Source of the DNA: JAWKRB01 sp041389885
GTDB taxonomy: Bacteria > Myxococcota_A > Polyangia > Polyangiales > Ga0077539
Direction of reading: 5' to 3'
Assembly: GCA_041389885.1 (NCBI GenBank)
Contig: JAWKRB010000013.1
Coordinates: 151,730 to 215,729 of the forward strand
DNA length: 64,000 nt
Of this stretch, positions 19,741-27,956 are shown in pieces (position 1 is the stretch's first letter; every line of letters starts with the position of its first letter). The translations under genes were made by a program, and so were the position numbers. The notes beneath the pieces were generated by a model. That model did no database searches and was not told the DNA's origin. It worked only from the letters and a program-made list of their open reading frames with translations.

Positions 19741-20847
19741 CTACCGCAGCATCTCCGCGGCGCCGTCGAGCAGCAGCGCGCCGCGTGTGACCACCCGCTC
19801 CCCCGCCGAGAGCCCCGAGAGCACCGGCACCCGCCCGTCGACCGGGTGCCCGATGCGCACCTCGCGCGCGGCGAAGGTGCGCTCGTCGCGCCCCACATAG
19901 ACCACGCTGCGCCCGCCCTCCTTCACCAGCACCGCGGTCACGGGCAGCCCCGGGGCGACCTCCGCGGTGGCCTCGAGGGTGACGGTCGCGTACATCCCCG
20001 GCCGCAGCGCCCCGGCCTCACCCTCGATGGAGAGGTACACCGGCGCGCGCCGCGACTCCGGGTCGACGCGGGCGCCCAGCGCCTCGACGCGCGCGCGCAG
20101 CGGTCGGAGCACGCTCGGGAGACTCACCGTCGCGGGCGCGCCCACGCGCAGCAGTCCGAGGTCGTGCTCGAACACGTCGGCCACGATCCGCAGCGCGCCA
20201 GGCTCTCCGAGGGTCACCAGGGCCGCCCCGCCCGGCTCCACCGCCAGACCGACCGAGGCCGCGCGCGCGAGGACCACCCCGTCGATGGGCGCCCGCACCG
20301 AGACCCCCGCGGCGGCGCCCTGCCCCAGGGTGCCCAGCGCCGCGCGGAGCCCCCCGAGCTGCGCGCGGGCCTCGGCGAGACGCGCCTCGGCGGCGGCGAG
20401 GTCGGCGGCCACGCCCACGCCTCGCTCCAGCATCTGGCGCTGGCGCGCGGCCTCGGCGTCGGCGGCGGCGACGGTGACCGCGGCGCGCGCGGCCTCGGCG
20501 CGCAGCGAGGCCGCGCCCTGGCTCGCGATGGTGACCAGGAGCTCGCCCCGGCGCACCCGCTGCCCGAGCTGCGCCGACACGGCGGTCACCCGCCCCGCGA
20601 CCGGCGCCCCCACCTCGGAGACCGCGCCGTCCCGAAAGGCGACCCGCCCGGGCGCCCTCACGAGCGCGGCGACGGGGTTCGACCCGAAGGCCTCGACGGT
20701 GAGAAACCGCATCCCGCCCGGCGGCACCCGCAGCGCCCCGTCAGGCAGGCGCTCCGCCGTGGGGGCGAGGAAGGTGGGCGTCTCCGAAGCCGCAGGGCCG
20801 CAGGCGGTCAGCAACAAGATCAGCCATCCGGTGCATCGACGAGGCAT
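19741..20847 (-). CDS. RND efflux periplasmic adaptor lipoprotein, second system
   Basis: 368 residues from ATG 20847, chosen because MPRRCTGWLILLLTACG is a compact lipoprotein signal; 17 further upstream codons do not add a better one. Lipoyl halves: GAPVAGRVTAVSAQLGQRVRR and APIDGVVLARAASVGLAVEP, with an Ala-rich helical hairpin between them (about 120-190). The C-terminal part has PGMYATVTLEA and GLSAGERVVTRGALLL. First gene of the efflux operon and divergent from a two-component system; the 110-bp gap between them contains a 15-bp palindrome. Confidence 0.9.
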   Translation of the reverse strand: MPRRCTGWLILLLTACGPAASETPTFLAPTAERLPDGALRVPPGGMRFLTVEAFGSNPVAALVRAPGRVAFRDGAVSEVGAPVAGRVTAVSAQLGQRVRRGELLVTIASQGAASLRAEAARAAVTVAAADAEAARQRQMLERGVGVAADLAAAEARLAEARAQLGGLRAALGTLGQGAAAGVSVRAPIDGVVLARAASVGLAVEPGGAALVTLGEPGALRIVADVFEHDLGLLRVGAPATVSLPSVLRPLRARVEALGARVDPESRRAPVYLSIEGEAGALRPGMYATVTLEATAEVAPGLPVTAVLVKEGGRSVVYVGRDERTFAAREVRIGHPVDGRVPVLSGLSAGERVVTRGALLLDGAAEMLR

Positions 20848-20919
20848 CGCGGCGCCACGGTGAGCAAGCGTCGGACCGCGACGAATCCCCACCGCCACGG
20901 GCGCCCCGCCAGGGAGGGT

Positions 20920-20934
20920 GTCGCAATTTGCGAC
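20920..20934. promoter_or_regulatory. Perfect palindrome between divergent efflux and two-component operons
   Basis: GTCGCAA-T-TTGCGAC is a perfect 7-bp inverted repeat with a 1-base centre. It lies 23 bp before the histidine-kinase start and 72 bp before the adaptor start. The symmetry and place fit a binding site for the adjacent NtrC-type regulator or another dimeric repressor. It is also the only AT-containing patch in this gap. Confidence 0.45.
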
Positions 20935-20957
20935 CAGGGTGTACCTTCTGGCGACTC

Positions 20958-22441
20958 ATGAAGGTCTCGTCCCGGCTGACGGCCGCCCTGGCCGGCGTGG
21001 CACTGGTGTTCTTCGGCGTGGTCGGCTGGTGGCAGATCCGGGAGGAGGAGCGGGACCTTCGGAGCGCCGCCGAGCGTTCCATGCGGCTCCTGGGGCGCAG
21101 CCTCCAGGTCGCGGTCGAGAACGCGCTGCGCGACGTGCAGCCCGAGGACGTCGAGGAGACCCTCCAGCGCCTCGACCAGATCGACCGCAAGGTCAGCATC
21201 TACGTGTTCGACGCCGAGGGCAGGATCGTCGCCCGCTCGAGGGGGGCGCCCCCCCGCGCGCCGCTGGAGCGCACCCCGGCGACGCGGCTGCGCTTCGTGC
21301 AGGAGGGCGCGCGGGAGTACCTGATCCACACGGTGCGTCTCGACCTGGAGCGCTCGCCCGACGCGACGCTGATGGTGGTCCGTCCGCTCGACGAGCTGCG
21401 CGCCGACCTCGCGGTGAGCGCCGCTCGGCGCTGGTGGCGTACCCGCTGTTCGTGTTCTTCGTGGCGGGCTGCGCGTTTCTCTTGAGCCGGGCCTACGTCG
21501 CGCGCCCGCTGGCGTCGATGGTGGACACGATGCGCCGCGTGCGCGCGGGCGACCTCGACGCCGCCACGGGCGCCACGCACGACGACGAGGTCGGCGCCGC
21601 GCTGCGCGAGTTCGACGGGCTGGTGGCGGAGCTCCGTCACGCCCGCGACCGCCTCGACGAGGAGCTCGACCAGCGCAGGCGCCTGGAGCGGGGCCTGCAG
21701 CAGGTCGAGAAGCTCGCGGCGGTGGGGCGCCTCGCGGCGAGCGTGGCGCACGAGATCGGCTCGCCGCTGCTGGTGCTCGAGGGCCGGGCCTCGTCGCTGG
21801 CGCGCAAGGCCCCCGACGACGAGACCCGGCGGGTGTCGGCGGTGATCGTCGAGCAGACCCAGCGGATCACCCGCACGGTGTCGCAGCTCCTCGACGTGGC
21901 CCGGCGCCGCCCGGCGCACCGCCAGCGCGTGGAGCTCGCGGGGGCGATCGAGCCGATCGTCGAGCTGCTCTCGCTCGAGGCGCGGCGCGGCGCGGTGTCG
22001 CTCACCTTCGCGCGCGAGGGGGCGCCGGTGGTGTTCGCCGACCCCGACCAGCTCCAGCAGGTCGTGTTCAACCTCGTGCGCAACGCCCTGCAGGCCTCGG
22101 CGCGCGGGGGCGCGGTGAGGGTCACGGTGCGCGAGGGCGCGATCTCGCGCGAGGGCATCGGCGCGCCGGTCCCCTGCGGGGCGCTGGTGGTCGAGGACCG
22201 CGGGCACGGGATGACCGAGGCGGTGCGCGCCCGGGTCTTCGAGCCCTTCTTCACGACGCGCGAGGGCGAGGGCACGGGCCTCGGCCTCGCGGTGGTCAAG
22301 GGCATCGTCGATGAACACTTCGGGACCATCGAGGTCGCCACCGAGGCCGGCGCCGGCGCGCGGATCGTCGTGTCGCTGCCCCGCGAGGACCCGCACGCGG
22401 CCACGCCGCAGGGAGAGGACGATGCCCGCGACGTCGCGTAG
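20958..22441 (+). pseudogene. Membrane sensor histidine kinase, frameshifted in the middle
   Basis: Two reading frames together give one normal kinase. Frame A starts at ATG 20958 (MKVSSRLTAALAG), with one transmembrane helix and a periplasmic part up to about DELRADLAVSAA. Frame B takes over at about 21428 with ALVAYPLFVFFVAGCAFLLS (second transmembrane helix), a HAMP-like linker, HisKA with the phospho-His in ASVAHEIGSPLLVLEG, and an ATPase domain with NLVRNALQAS, VEDRGHGMTE and EGTGLGLAVVKG. The switch lies within about 21413-21431 (around GAGCGCCGCTCGGCG) and equals loss of one base. Frame A alone ends at 21485 without any catalytic domain. This is either a real inactivating mutation or a base-calling error. 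The gene overlaps the regulator gene by 20 bp. Confidence 0.8.
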
Positions 22442-23798
22442 AACCGTGCTGGTGGTGGACGACGAGCCCGAGGTCACCAGCTGGCTGGTCGAGGCCCTCG
22501 AGGAGCACGGCTACGCCGCCGCGGGCGAGACCGACGCCCGGCGCGCGCTGGCGCGCATCACGGAGCAGGGCTTCGACGTGGTGCTCAGCGACATCGAGAT
22601 GCCGTCGCTCCGCGGCATCGAGCTGCTCGGCGCGGTGCACGCCCGACGACCGTCGCAGCTGGTGGTGCTGATGACGGCCTTCGGCAGCATCGACCTCGCG
22701 ATGCAGGCGATGCGCGCGGGCGCCGCGGATTTCGTGACCAAGCCCTTCGCCGTCGAGGCGCTGGTGCACACCATCGAGCGCACCCTGCGCGAGCGGAGGA
22801 TGCGCCGGGAGATCGTTCGCCTGCGGCAGGCGTCGCGCCCCGAGGAGCCCACCGAGCTCGTGGCCCGCACGCCGCGGATGCGCGCCGCGGTCGACCTCGC
22901 GCGCCGCGCGGCGACCACGGCGTCGACGGTGCTGATCACAGGCGAGAGCGGCACGGGCAAGGGCGCGCTGGCGAGGCTCATCCACGCCTCGAGCGCCCGG
23001 CGCGCCGCGCCCCTGGTGCACCTGAACTGCGCCGCGCTCCCGGCGTCTCTCGTCGAGGCCGAGCTCTTCGGCGCGCGCCGGGGCGCGTTCACCGACGCCG
23101 TGGAGGACCGCAAGGGGCTCTTCGAGCAGGCCCACCAGGGCACGCTCTTTCTCGACGAGGTGGGCGAGATGGCCCTGGAGGTGCAGCCCAAGCTGCTCCA
23201 GGTGCTCGAGACCATGCGCGTGCGGCCCGTGGGCGGCGCGCGCGAGACGAGCGTCGACGTGCGGGTCATCGCGGCGACGAACCGACCGCTGGAGGAGGCC
23301 CTGCGCGCGCGGCAATTCCGGCCCGACCTGTACCACCGGCTCAACGTGATCCGCATCGACGTGCCCCCGCTGCGCGAGCGGGTCGAGGACCTCGTCGCCC
23401 TCGTCGACCAGCTCCTCGCCCGGCTCACCGCGCGCGAGGAGCGTCGGGTGCTCGGGGTGAGCGAGGAGGCCATGCGCTGGATCGCCTCGCAGCCCTGGCC
23501 AGGCAACGTGCGCGAGCTCGCCAACACCCTCGAGCGCGCCGTGATGCTCTCGGACCACGACGTGCTGGTGCTCGACGACTTCGCGCACCCCCCCGGCGCC
23601 ATCGCCGCGTCGTCCTCCCTCGACGCGCTGCTGGAGCGCGAGCCCTCCCTGCGCGACCTCGAGCGGGCCTACATCCGCCGCGTGCTGGAGAAGACCGGGG
23701 GGAACAAGGGCCGCGCGGCGAAGATCCTCGGGCTCGACCGCCGCACGCTCTACCGCAAGGCCGCCGAGCTCAAGGACGACGAGGGCGACTCAGGCTAG
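22422..23798 (+). CDS. Sigma-54-dependent response regulator (NtrC family)
   Basis: 458 residues from ATG 22422, preceded by GGGAGAGGA. Receiver domain with D13/D14, phospho-acceptor D57 (VLSDIEMPS), T85 and K107. The AAA+ domain has Walker A GESGTGKG at 174-181, Walker B LFLDEVGE at 242-249, and the sigma-54 contact loop at 221-226, which reads GAFTDA instead of the usual GAFTGA. The C-terminus carries a Fis-type helix-turn-helix (GGNKGRAAKILGLDRRTLYRK). It partners with the upstream kinase and may control the divergent metal-efflux operon, as ZraR- or CzcR-like regulators do elsewhere. The stop codon lies inside the left arm of the hairpin element that follows. Confidence 0.92.
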   Translation: MPATSRRTVLVVDDEPEVTSWLVEALEEHGYAAAGETDARRALARITEQGFDVVLSDIEMPSLRGIELLGAVHARRPSQLVVLMTAFGSIDLAMQAMRAGAADFVTKPFAVEALVHTIERTLRERRMRREIVRLRQASRPEEPTELVARTPRMRAAVDLARRAATTASTVLITGESGTGKGALARLIHASSARRAAPLVHLNCAALPASLVEAELFGARRGAFTDAVEDRKGLFEQAHQGTLFLDEVGEMALEVQPKLLQVLETMRVRPVGGARETSVDVRVIAATNRPLEEALRARQFRPDLYHRLNVIRIDVPPLRERVEDLVALVDQLLARLTAREERRVLGVSEEAMRWIASQPWPGNVRELANTLERAVMLSDHDVLVLDDFAHPPGAIAASSSLDALLEREPSLRDLERAYIRRVLEKTGGNKGRAAKILGLDRRTLYRKAAELKDDEGDSG

Positions 23799-23977
23799 CA
23801 CGACTGTCCTGGTGCCGATCGTAGCGAGGGTTCGTGCGATGAGCGAAGTCCGCGAGCGCGCCCGGAACGAACGACCCAAGCGGGCAGAAGCCCGCTGCGG
23901 GAGTGAGCGAGGACGCAAGCCGCGGATTCGCCGTCGCACGAACCCTCGCTACGATCGGCGCCAGGACAGTCGTGCTA
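23796..23977. mobile_element. 182-bp hairpin element (MITE-like), flanked by AGGC
   Basis: The first 44 bases (23796-23839, starting TAGCACGACTGTCCTGG) and last 44 bases (23934-23977, ending CCAGGACAGTCGTGCTA) are reverse complements except for one G-T pair. Inside, GCGAA(G)TCCGCG pairs with CGCGGATTCGC, and the exact centre is AGCGGGC-AGAA-GCCCGCT (23879-23896), so the whole element can fold as one long hairpin. AGGC occurs directly on both sides (23792-23795 and 23978-23981), as a 4-bp target duplication would. No protein is encoded. The left arm supplies the stop codon of the upstream regulator gene. Confidence 0.6.
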
Positions 23978-24188
23978 AGGCCTTTCCGCAGGGGAGGTGA
24001 AGGGGTGAGCGCGAGCGCTCCTCGGGGCGCCGCGTGACCTCACCCCCAGCGACACCCGCGGCGCGGATCGCCCCTCTCCCTGTCGAGAGACGCGATCCCG
24101 TCGTCTCCCGTCGCCTCGCGTCGTGGTCGCACCTCGGCGCGCGCCAGCCCGCCCCACTCGGGACCCACAACGTCGTGATGGAACATCA
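23978..24188. other. Intergenic stretch with a GC-rich hairpin, no gene seen
   Basis: After the hairpin element there is a GGGGTGAG...CTCACCCC pairing at about 24003-24050 with an inner GAGCG-CGAG-CGCTC stem. It lies between the ends of convergent genes, so a terminator role is possible. I see no convincing open frame or RNA gene in it. Confidence 0.35.
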
Positions 24189-25292
24189 TCAAGCCTCGAT
24201 GCGGTCGCCCTGGGCGAGCAGGGCCCGGGCGCGCGCCAGGGGCGGCCAGTCGGGCGGCGCGCCCTCTCGCGCGTGGCGCTCGGCCCACGCGGCGAGGTCG
24301 GCGCGCAGGCCCTCGTCCGGGACGGCCTCGAAGAAGGTCAGCACGAGCTGCTGCGCGCTGGAGTTCGTCGCCAGCGCCTCACGAAACACGGCGCTCGCGC
24401 GCGGGTCGGGGACGCGGGTGAGGAGCGTCAGGGCCTGCAGGTCCCAGACGTTCACGAAGCCGGGCTCGAGGTGCAGGTACGCGAGCAGGTCGTCGACCCA
24501 CGAGCGGTCGAGGGGAGAGGGGTCGAGCGCCCACACCGCGAATCCTCCCAGCGCCCGGTGTCGCAGCAGCGGTCGAATCACCTCCCCCCACCGCGGGTCG
24601 AGCGAGGTCTCTCCGCGCAGCGTCACGAGCACCGCGATGGCCCGCTGCGCCCCCTCGGCGCTGTCGATGGCCGCGGGCGCGAGCCTCGGAGACAAGCGCT
24701 CGAAGGCCACGCTCGGCTCGCGGCGATACGCCGCCCACGCGCCGGTCTTCAGCGACGGGAGGGTCTCGGGCGTGGCCGGGCCGTCGAGCATCGTGGCGAG
24801 CGCGTCGAGCTCGCGCTCGGTAAGGTGCGCGGGGGCTTCGACCCACGCCCGCGCGATGTGCAGCCGGGCGTCGTCGGAGCCCTCGCGAAAGCGCGCGAGG
24901 GCGAGGGCTCGGCCGTCGGCGAAGGGCGCGAGCGCGCGCACCGCGTAGAAGAGCCCCCACACGCGCGGACCGCGCGCCCGCTCCACCGCGCGGAGGGACT
25001 TCTTGTAGAGACGGCGGAGGGCGGGGTCCAGCGCGTCGTGGGTGAGCGGGTCCCAGGGCGCGGCGCCCACGTCGGCGCTCTCGGGCATCGCGAGGTAGCG
25101 GAGCAGCAGCGCCCGCACCTCGGGCGACGGATCCTCCAGCGCGCGCCGCACCTCGGCGTCGCCGCCGCCCTTGCGGAGGTAGGTCTGCACCCGCGCGCAG
25201 AAGGGGTCGACGACCTTCAGCTTGGGGAGCGGCGCGGGCAGGCGATGCCCCCAGCGAGGGTCGACGGGGGCGGCCGGGCGCGTCTTCGCCAT
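24189..25292 (-). CDS. Hypothetical helical-repeat (HEAT-like) protein
   Basis: A 367-residue soluble protein with no signal peptide or membrane segment. It is rich in Ala, Leu and Arg with short helix-pair units such as ALEDPSPEVRALLLRYLAMPES and EREDALATML-like stretches, which suggests an alpha-solenoid of HEAT type. I do not recognise a named family or any catalytic motif. It follows the ECF sigma gene on the same strand after 140 bp. That gap contains a perfect 16-bp palindrome, so it may have its own control. Possible role in protein-protein contact, by fold type only. Confidence 0.7.
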   Translation of the reverse strand: MAKTRPAAPVDPRWGHRLPAPLPKLKVVDPFCARVQTYLRKGGGDAEVRRALEDPSPEVRALLLRYLAMPESADVGAAPWDPLTHDALDPALRRLYKKSLRAVERARGPRVWGLFYAVRALAPFADGRALALARFREGSDDARLHIARAWVEAPAHLTERELDALATMLDGPATPETLPSLKTGAWAAYRREPSVAFERLSPRLAPAAIDSAEGAQRAIAVLVTLRGETSLDPRWGEVIRPLLRHRALGGFAVWALDPSPLDRSWVDDLLAYLHLEPGFVNVWDLQALTLLTRVPDPRASAVFREALATNSSAQQLVLTFFEAVPDEGLRADLAAWAERHAREGAPPDWPPLARARALLAQGDRIEA

Positions 25293-25343
25293 GCGCTGGA
25301 TCCTAGCAAGCTCAGCCCCGCCACGGTCTCCCCGGGGCCCGAG

Positions 25344-25359
25344 CGGACCGCGCGGTCCG
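25344..25359. promoter_or_regulatory. Perfect 16-bp palindrome upstream of the helical-repeat gene
   Basis: CGGACCGCGCGGTCCG is its own reverse complement and lies 52 bp before the start at 25292. It may be an operator or a hairpin in the leader. With such high GC, chance palindromes are more frequent, so support is modest. Confidence 0.35.
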
Positions 25360-25432
25360 ATCGTCCCCCGAAGGCGTCACCCGTGGAGCGTGTTCGTTTC
25401 GCCTCTGCCCGCCCGAGCCTCGCGGGGCGCCC

Positions 25433-25900
25433 TCAGTCGCCTCGGAGCTGCTGCCGCATGCGCTTCAGCCGCGTGTCGATCACCGCCCGGCTCACGCCGA
25501 GCGCGCGCGCGACCTCGTCGATGCTCTCTCCGTCGCGCAGCACGCGCTCGTACACCTCGCGCAGCGCGGGGGTGAGCGCGCGGGCGCGGTCGTGCACCGC
25601 GCGCACCGCGCGCCGCGCGTCGAGGCGGGCCTCGGTCATGGCCATGTCGTCGCTGCCTTCGCGCGCGTCCATCTCGTCGAAGCACACGCGCCGCATCGAC
25701 CTGCGCGCGTCGATGGCGCAGTTGCGGCACACCGCGCGGAGCCACCATCGCTCGGTGCGCCCCGCGCGCCAGGCGCGCATCAGGGTCTCTTGCGCGACGT
25801 CTTCACGCGACCAGCGATCGCGCAGCCCAGCGCCCCGAGCCGTCGAGAGGGCGTCGCGCCAGGCTCTCGCGTACATCTCTCCGTCGTCCCGCTCGCGCAT
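25433..25900 (-). CDS. ECF-family RNA polymerase sigma factor
   Basis: 155 residues from ATG 25900; the open frame continues upstream through repetitive intergenic DNA that does not look coding. Region 2 is recognisable in REDVAQETLMRAWRAG and WWLRAVCRNCAIDARR (DNA melting and -10 contact). Region 4 is LTPALREVYERVLRDG with the helix-turn-helix SIDEVARALGVSRAVIDTRLKRMRQQL (-35 contact). No anti-sigma gene is adjacent: upstream is a WYL regulator and downstream a helical-repeat protein. Target genes are unknown. Confidence 0.88.
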   Translation of the reverse strand: MRERDDGEMYARAWRDALSTARGAGLRDRWSREDVAQETLMRAWRAGRTERWWLRAVCRNCAIDARRSMRRVCFDEMDAREGSDDMAMTEARLDARRAVRAVHDRARALTPALREVYERVLRDGESIDEVARALGVSRAVIDTRLKRMRQQLRGD

Positions 25901-25944
25901 CGGGGAACGGTCTAGAGCCCCGCCCCTCCGCGGCCTCTCGCCGC

Positions 25945-26035
25945 CTGGCAACGCGCTTCCGATCAGCCCCGCTGAGCCTGGCAACCCGTTGCCGAGCAGG
26001 CACCCTCTGCGTGGCGACCCGCTGCCGGTCAGCCC
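25945..26035. repeat. Degenerate 33-bp tandem repeat, about three copies
   Basis: Units begin at 25945 (CTGGCAACGCGCTTCCGATC), 25978 (CTGGCAACCCGTTGCCGAGC) and 26011 (GTGGCGACCCGCTGCCGGTC), a constant 33-bp period. The third copy runs into the 3' end of the WYL gene. It lies just upstream of the sigma factor start and could be a binding array or decayed repeat DNA. Confidence 0.45.
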
Positions 26036-27057
26036 TCGTCGCGCTGCGCGCGCATGCGCGACTCGAGGGAGCGCTCGTAGGCCTCGCGCAGCCTCGCGTC
26101 GCCGAGCACGGTGACGCCGTCGATCCACTGGGAGCACCACGCGACGGCCTCGCGCAGCTCGACGGGACCGAAGCGGAGCTCGAGCCCACCGTCGAGGGTG
26201 TCACGCTCGCGCTGCCGCGGGTACCAGCGGCGCCCGCGCACGTAGCGCGCCTGCCGCGCGTCGAAGCGCACGTGCAGCTCCACGCGGTCGTCGGCCTTGT
26301 CGGGGCGAAAGAGGCCGAAGGGAGACTGCACGAGGTCCTTCAGCCGGGGCGCGCCCTCGCGGAGCATCGCGGGGAGCGCCTGCATCGACGACGGCGCGGG
26401 CGTCACGCCGCAGTCCTGCGGCCCCGCGACGACCCGCTCGAGGGCGTACATCCGCCGGTCGTGGATCGAGAGCGCGGGCTCGGCGATGCCGGGGAGGTAC
26501 ACCCTGCGCCCCTCGCGCAGGATCACCCCCAGGGGCCACACGAGCCGCGGGCGGAGGGCCTCGTCGGACACGGCCTCGTCGTCGTCGTCGCTCGCGGCCC
26601 GGTAGCGCAAGAGCACGGCGCGGGGAGGCGTGCGCTCGGCGGCGTTGATCCATTTGATCAGCGCGCGGCGGTGGTGCTCCTTGAACAAGGGCACGCCGCT
26701 CGCGAAGGCCAGCACCTTCGAACCGGCGTGCTTGTGCTCCAGGTCGGTCCCGTCGACGGGGAAGAGCTCGGCGAGCACCCCGTGGGCGAGGGCCAGCGCC
26801 GCGCGGTTCACCGACGCGCCGGGGGCGGCCTCGGCCCTGGGCAGCGAGAACACCGCGCGCGGCCGCGGCCCTGGGGTCTTCGCGCGCACCACCGCGTAGC
26901 CCGCCGCGGGCAGGTGCGTCTCGACGTAGCTCTGCAGCGAGCGGCGGGAGAGCTCCAGGTCGGGGAGCGCGGCGAGCTCGTCGTAGGTGAAGCGCCCCTC
27001 GCGGAGCGCGTCGACGAGCAGCCTGAGCTTGCGAGGGTCGGGGCGGGCGGTGGTCAT
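26029..27057 (-). CDS. WYL-domain transcriptional regulator
   Basis: 342 residues from ATG 27057, which has AGGGA 5 bp upstream; longer frames lack this. The N-terminal part (about 1-70) looks like a winged helix (LVDALREGRFTYDELAALPDLELSRRSLQSYV). The WYL-type region lies at about 140-210 (RAVLLRYRAA ... RPRLVWPLGVILREGRRVYLPGI), followed by a WCX-like C-terminal region with ELHVRFDARQARYVRGRRWYP. WYL domains sense ligands, often nucleic acids or nucleotides. It lies upstream of the ECF sigma gene on the same strand with 128 bp between, so joint control is possible but not shown. Confidence 0.85.
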   Translation of the reverse strand: MTTARPDPRKLRLLVDALREGRFTYDELAALPDLELSRRSLQSYVETHLPAAGYAVVRAKTPGPRPRAVFSLPRAEAAPGASVNRAALALAHGVLAELFPVDGTDLEHKHAGSKVLAFASGVPLFKEHHRRALIKWINAAERTPPRAVLLRYRAASDDDDEAVSDEALRPRLVWPLGVILREGRRVYLPGIAEPALSIHDRRMYALERVVAGPQDCGVTPAPSSMQALPAMLREGAPRLKDLVQSPFGLFRPDKADDRVELHVRFDARQARYVRGRRWYPRQRERDTLDGGLELRFGPVELREAVAWCSQWIDGVTVLGDARLREAYERSLESRMRAQRDEG

Positions 27058-27210
27058 TCGGTCCCTGCGCATCGCCGGGAGAGTGCGCGACGCGGGGGTG
27101 AGACGTCGACGCCCCGTCGAATCTGACATGCCCGCGCGCGGTCGCGCGCCGACCCGACCCGCGGCGAGACAGCCCGCGCGGGGAGCGCCGGGCATTGCTT
27201 CGCGGCCACC

Positions 27211-27239
27211 TTGACCCTAGTTTCGAGCCGGTGTTAGAA
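27211..27239 (+). promoter_or_regulatory. Putative sigma-70 type promoter of the first atp block
   Basis: TTGACC (27211-27216), 17 bp, then TTAGAA (27234-27239). The same boxes, the same spacing and the same GTGTTAGAAG core recur at 31904-31932 ahead of the second atp block, which strongly supports a real shared promoter. A GAGGAGG ribosome site follows before the ATG at 27271. Confidence 0.7.
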
Positions 27240-27270
27240 GGCCGCGCCCACTCGGCGAGGAGGCGTTGCC

Positions 27271-27531
27271 ATGCGAACCACTCTTCGCGAGCTGACCGGC
27301 CTCACACTCGGACTCGAAATCTTCCTCTCGCTCGTCCTCACCGGGGCGGCGGGGTGGTGGCTGGACCAGAAGGTCGGCACGGGCTCGACCTTCACCTTCC
27401 TCGGCGCCCTCCTGGGCATTGCGGCGGGAATGCGTTCTGCCTTTCGGTTTGCGACAAGTTCTGCTAAGGGCGCCGCCGACCCCGGCGCGCCTCGGAATCC
27501 ACCTCCAGGGTCCGACGAACGGCCGCGATGA
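27271..27531 (+). CDS. AtpZ/AtpQ-like small membrane protein of the ATP synthase operon
   Basis: 86 residues with two predicted membrane helices (GLEIFLSLVLTGAAGWWLD and FTFLGALLGIAAGMRSAF). They are joined by a short loop with Asp-Gln-Lys and Gly residues in the pattern of the small F0-associated AtpZ family, which has been linked to Mg or Ca entry and F0 assembly. First gene of the block, with a strong GAGGAGG site, and overlapping the next gene by ATGA. The tail after residue 65 is Pro/Gly-rich and probably disordered. Confidence 0.75.
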   Translation: MRTTLRELTGLTLGLEIFLSLVLTGAAGWWLDQKVGTGSTFTFLGALLGIAAGMRSAFRFATSSAKGAADPGAPRNPPPGSDERPR

Positions 27532-27953
27532 GCACCATGGCACTCCCCGATGACGCGAGCATGACCAACGAGCGACGGACCGTCCGGCGCATCGTCGCGA
27601 TCTCCGCGGTCCTCGGCGGCGCCTGCGCCGCGGCGATGCTGGTGCACTCGGGCCCCGGCGCGGCGGCCTCGTCGATCCTCGGCACGGTCGTGGGCATCGG
27701 CAACCTCGTCGCCATCGCCGGGCTCATCGACCGACTGATGTCTCAGCAGGCCGACAAGGCCCGCGCGAGCGCCCTGCTGCTCCTCAAGACCCTGGCGCTC
27801 ATCGCGTTCACGGGCCTCGTCGTGACCCGCCCCTGGGCCTCGGGCCCGGGCTTCATCGCCGGCTTCACCGCGGTGGTGTTCGCGATCACGGTCGGCGGCC
27901 TCTGGGGCGCTGACCCTCCCCGCGCCGACGACGCGGACAAGAAGGAAGACTGA
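27528..27953 (+). CDS. AtpI-like ATP synthase subunit I family membrane protein
   Basis: 141 residues with four predicted membrane helices (RIVAISAVLGGACAAAMLV, ILGTVVGIGNLVAIAGLID, ALLLLKTLALIAFTGLVV, GFIAGFTAVVFAITVGGL) and a charged C-terminus. Size, topology and place between the atpZ-like gene and atpB match subunit I, an assembly helper for the c-ring in some bacteria. The sequence itself is weakly conserved, so position carries most of the call. A second ATG at 27537 is possible. Ends 3 bp before atpB. Confidence 0.72.
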   Translation: MSTMALPDDASMTNERRTVRRIVAISAVLGGACAAAMLVHSGPGAAASSILGTVVGIGNLVAIAGLIDRLMSQQADKARASALLLLKTLALIAFTGLVVTRPWASGPGFIAGFTAVVFAITVGGLWGADPPRADDADKKED

Positions 27954-27956
27954 CCG

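Noticed and set aside
20848..20957. Sigma-54 (-24/-12) promoter at the palindrome
   Set aside because: On the minus strand GG and GC are 9 bp apart and on the plus strand 11 bp; sigma-54 promoters need 10.
23812..24000. 62-residue frame over the hairpin element
   Set aside because: It is Arg-rich, spans both arms of the inverted repeat and has no ribosome site.
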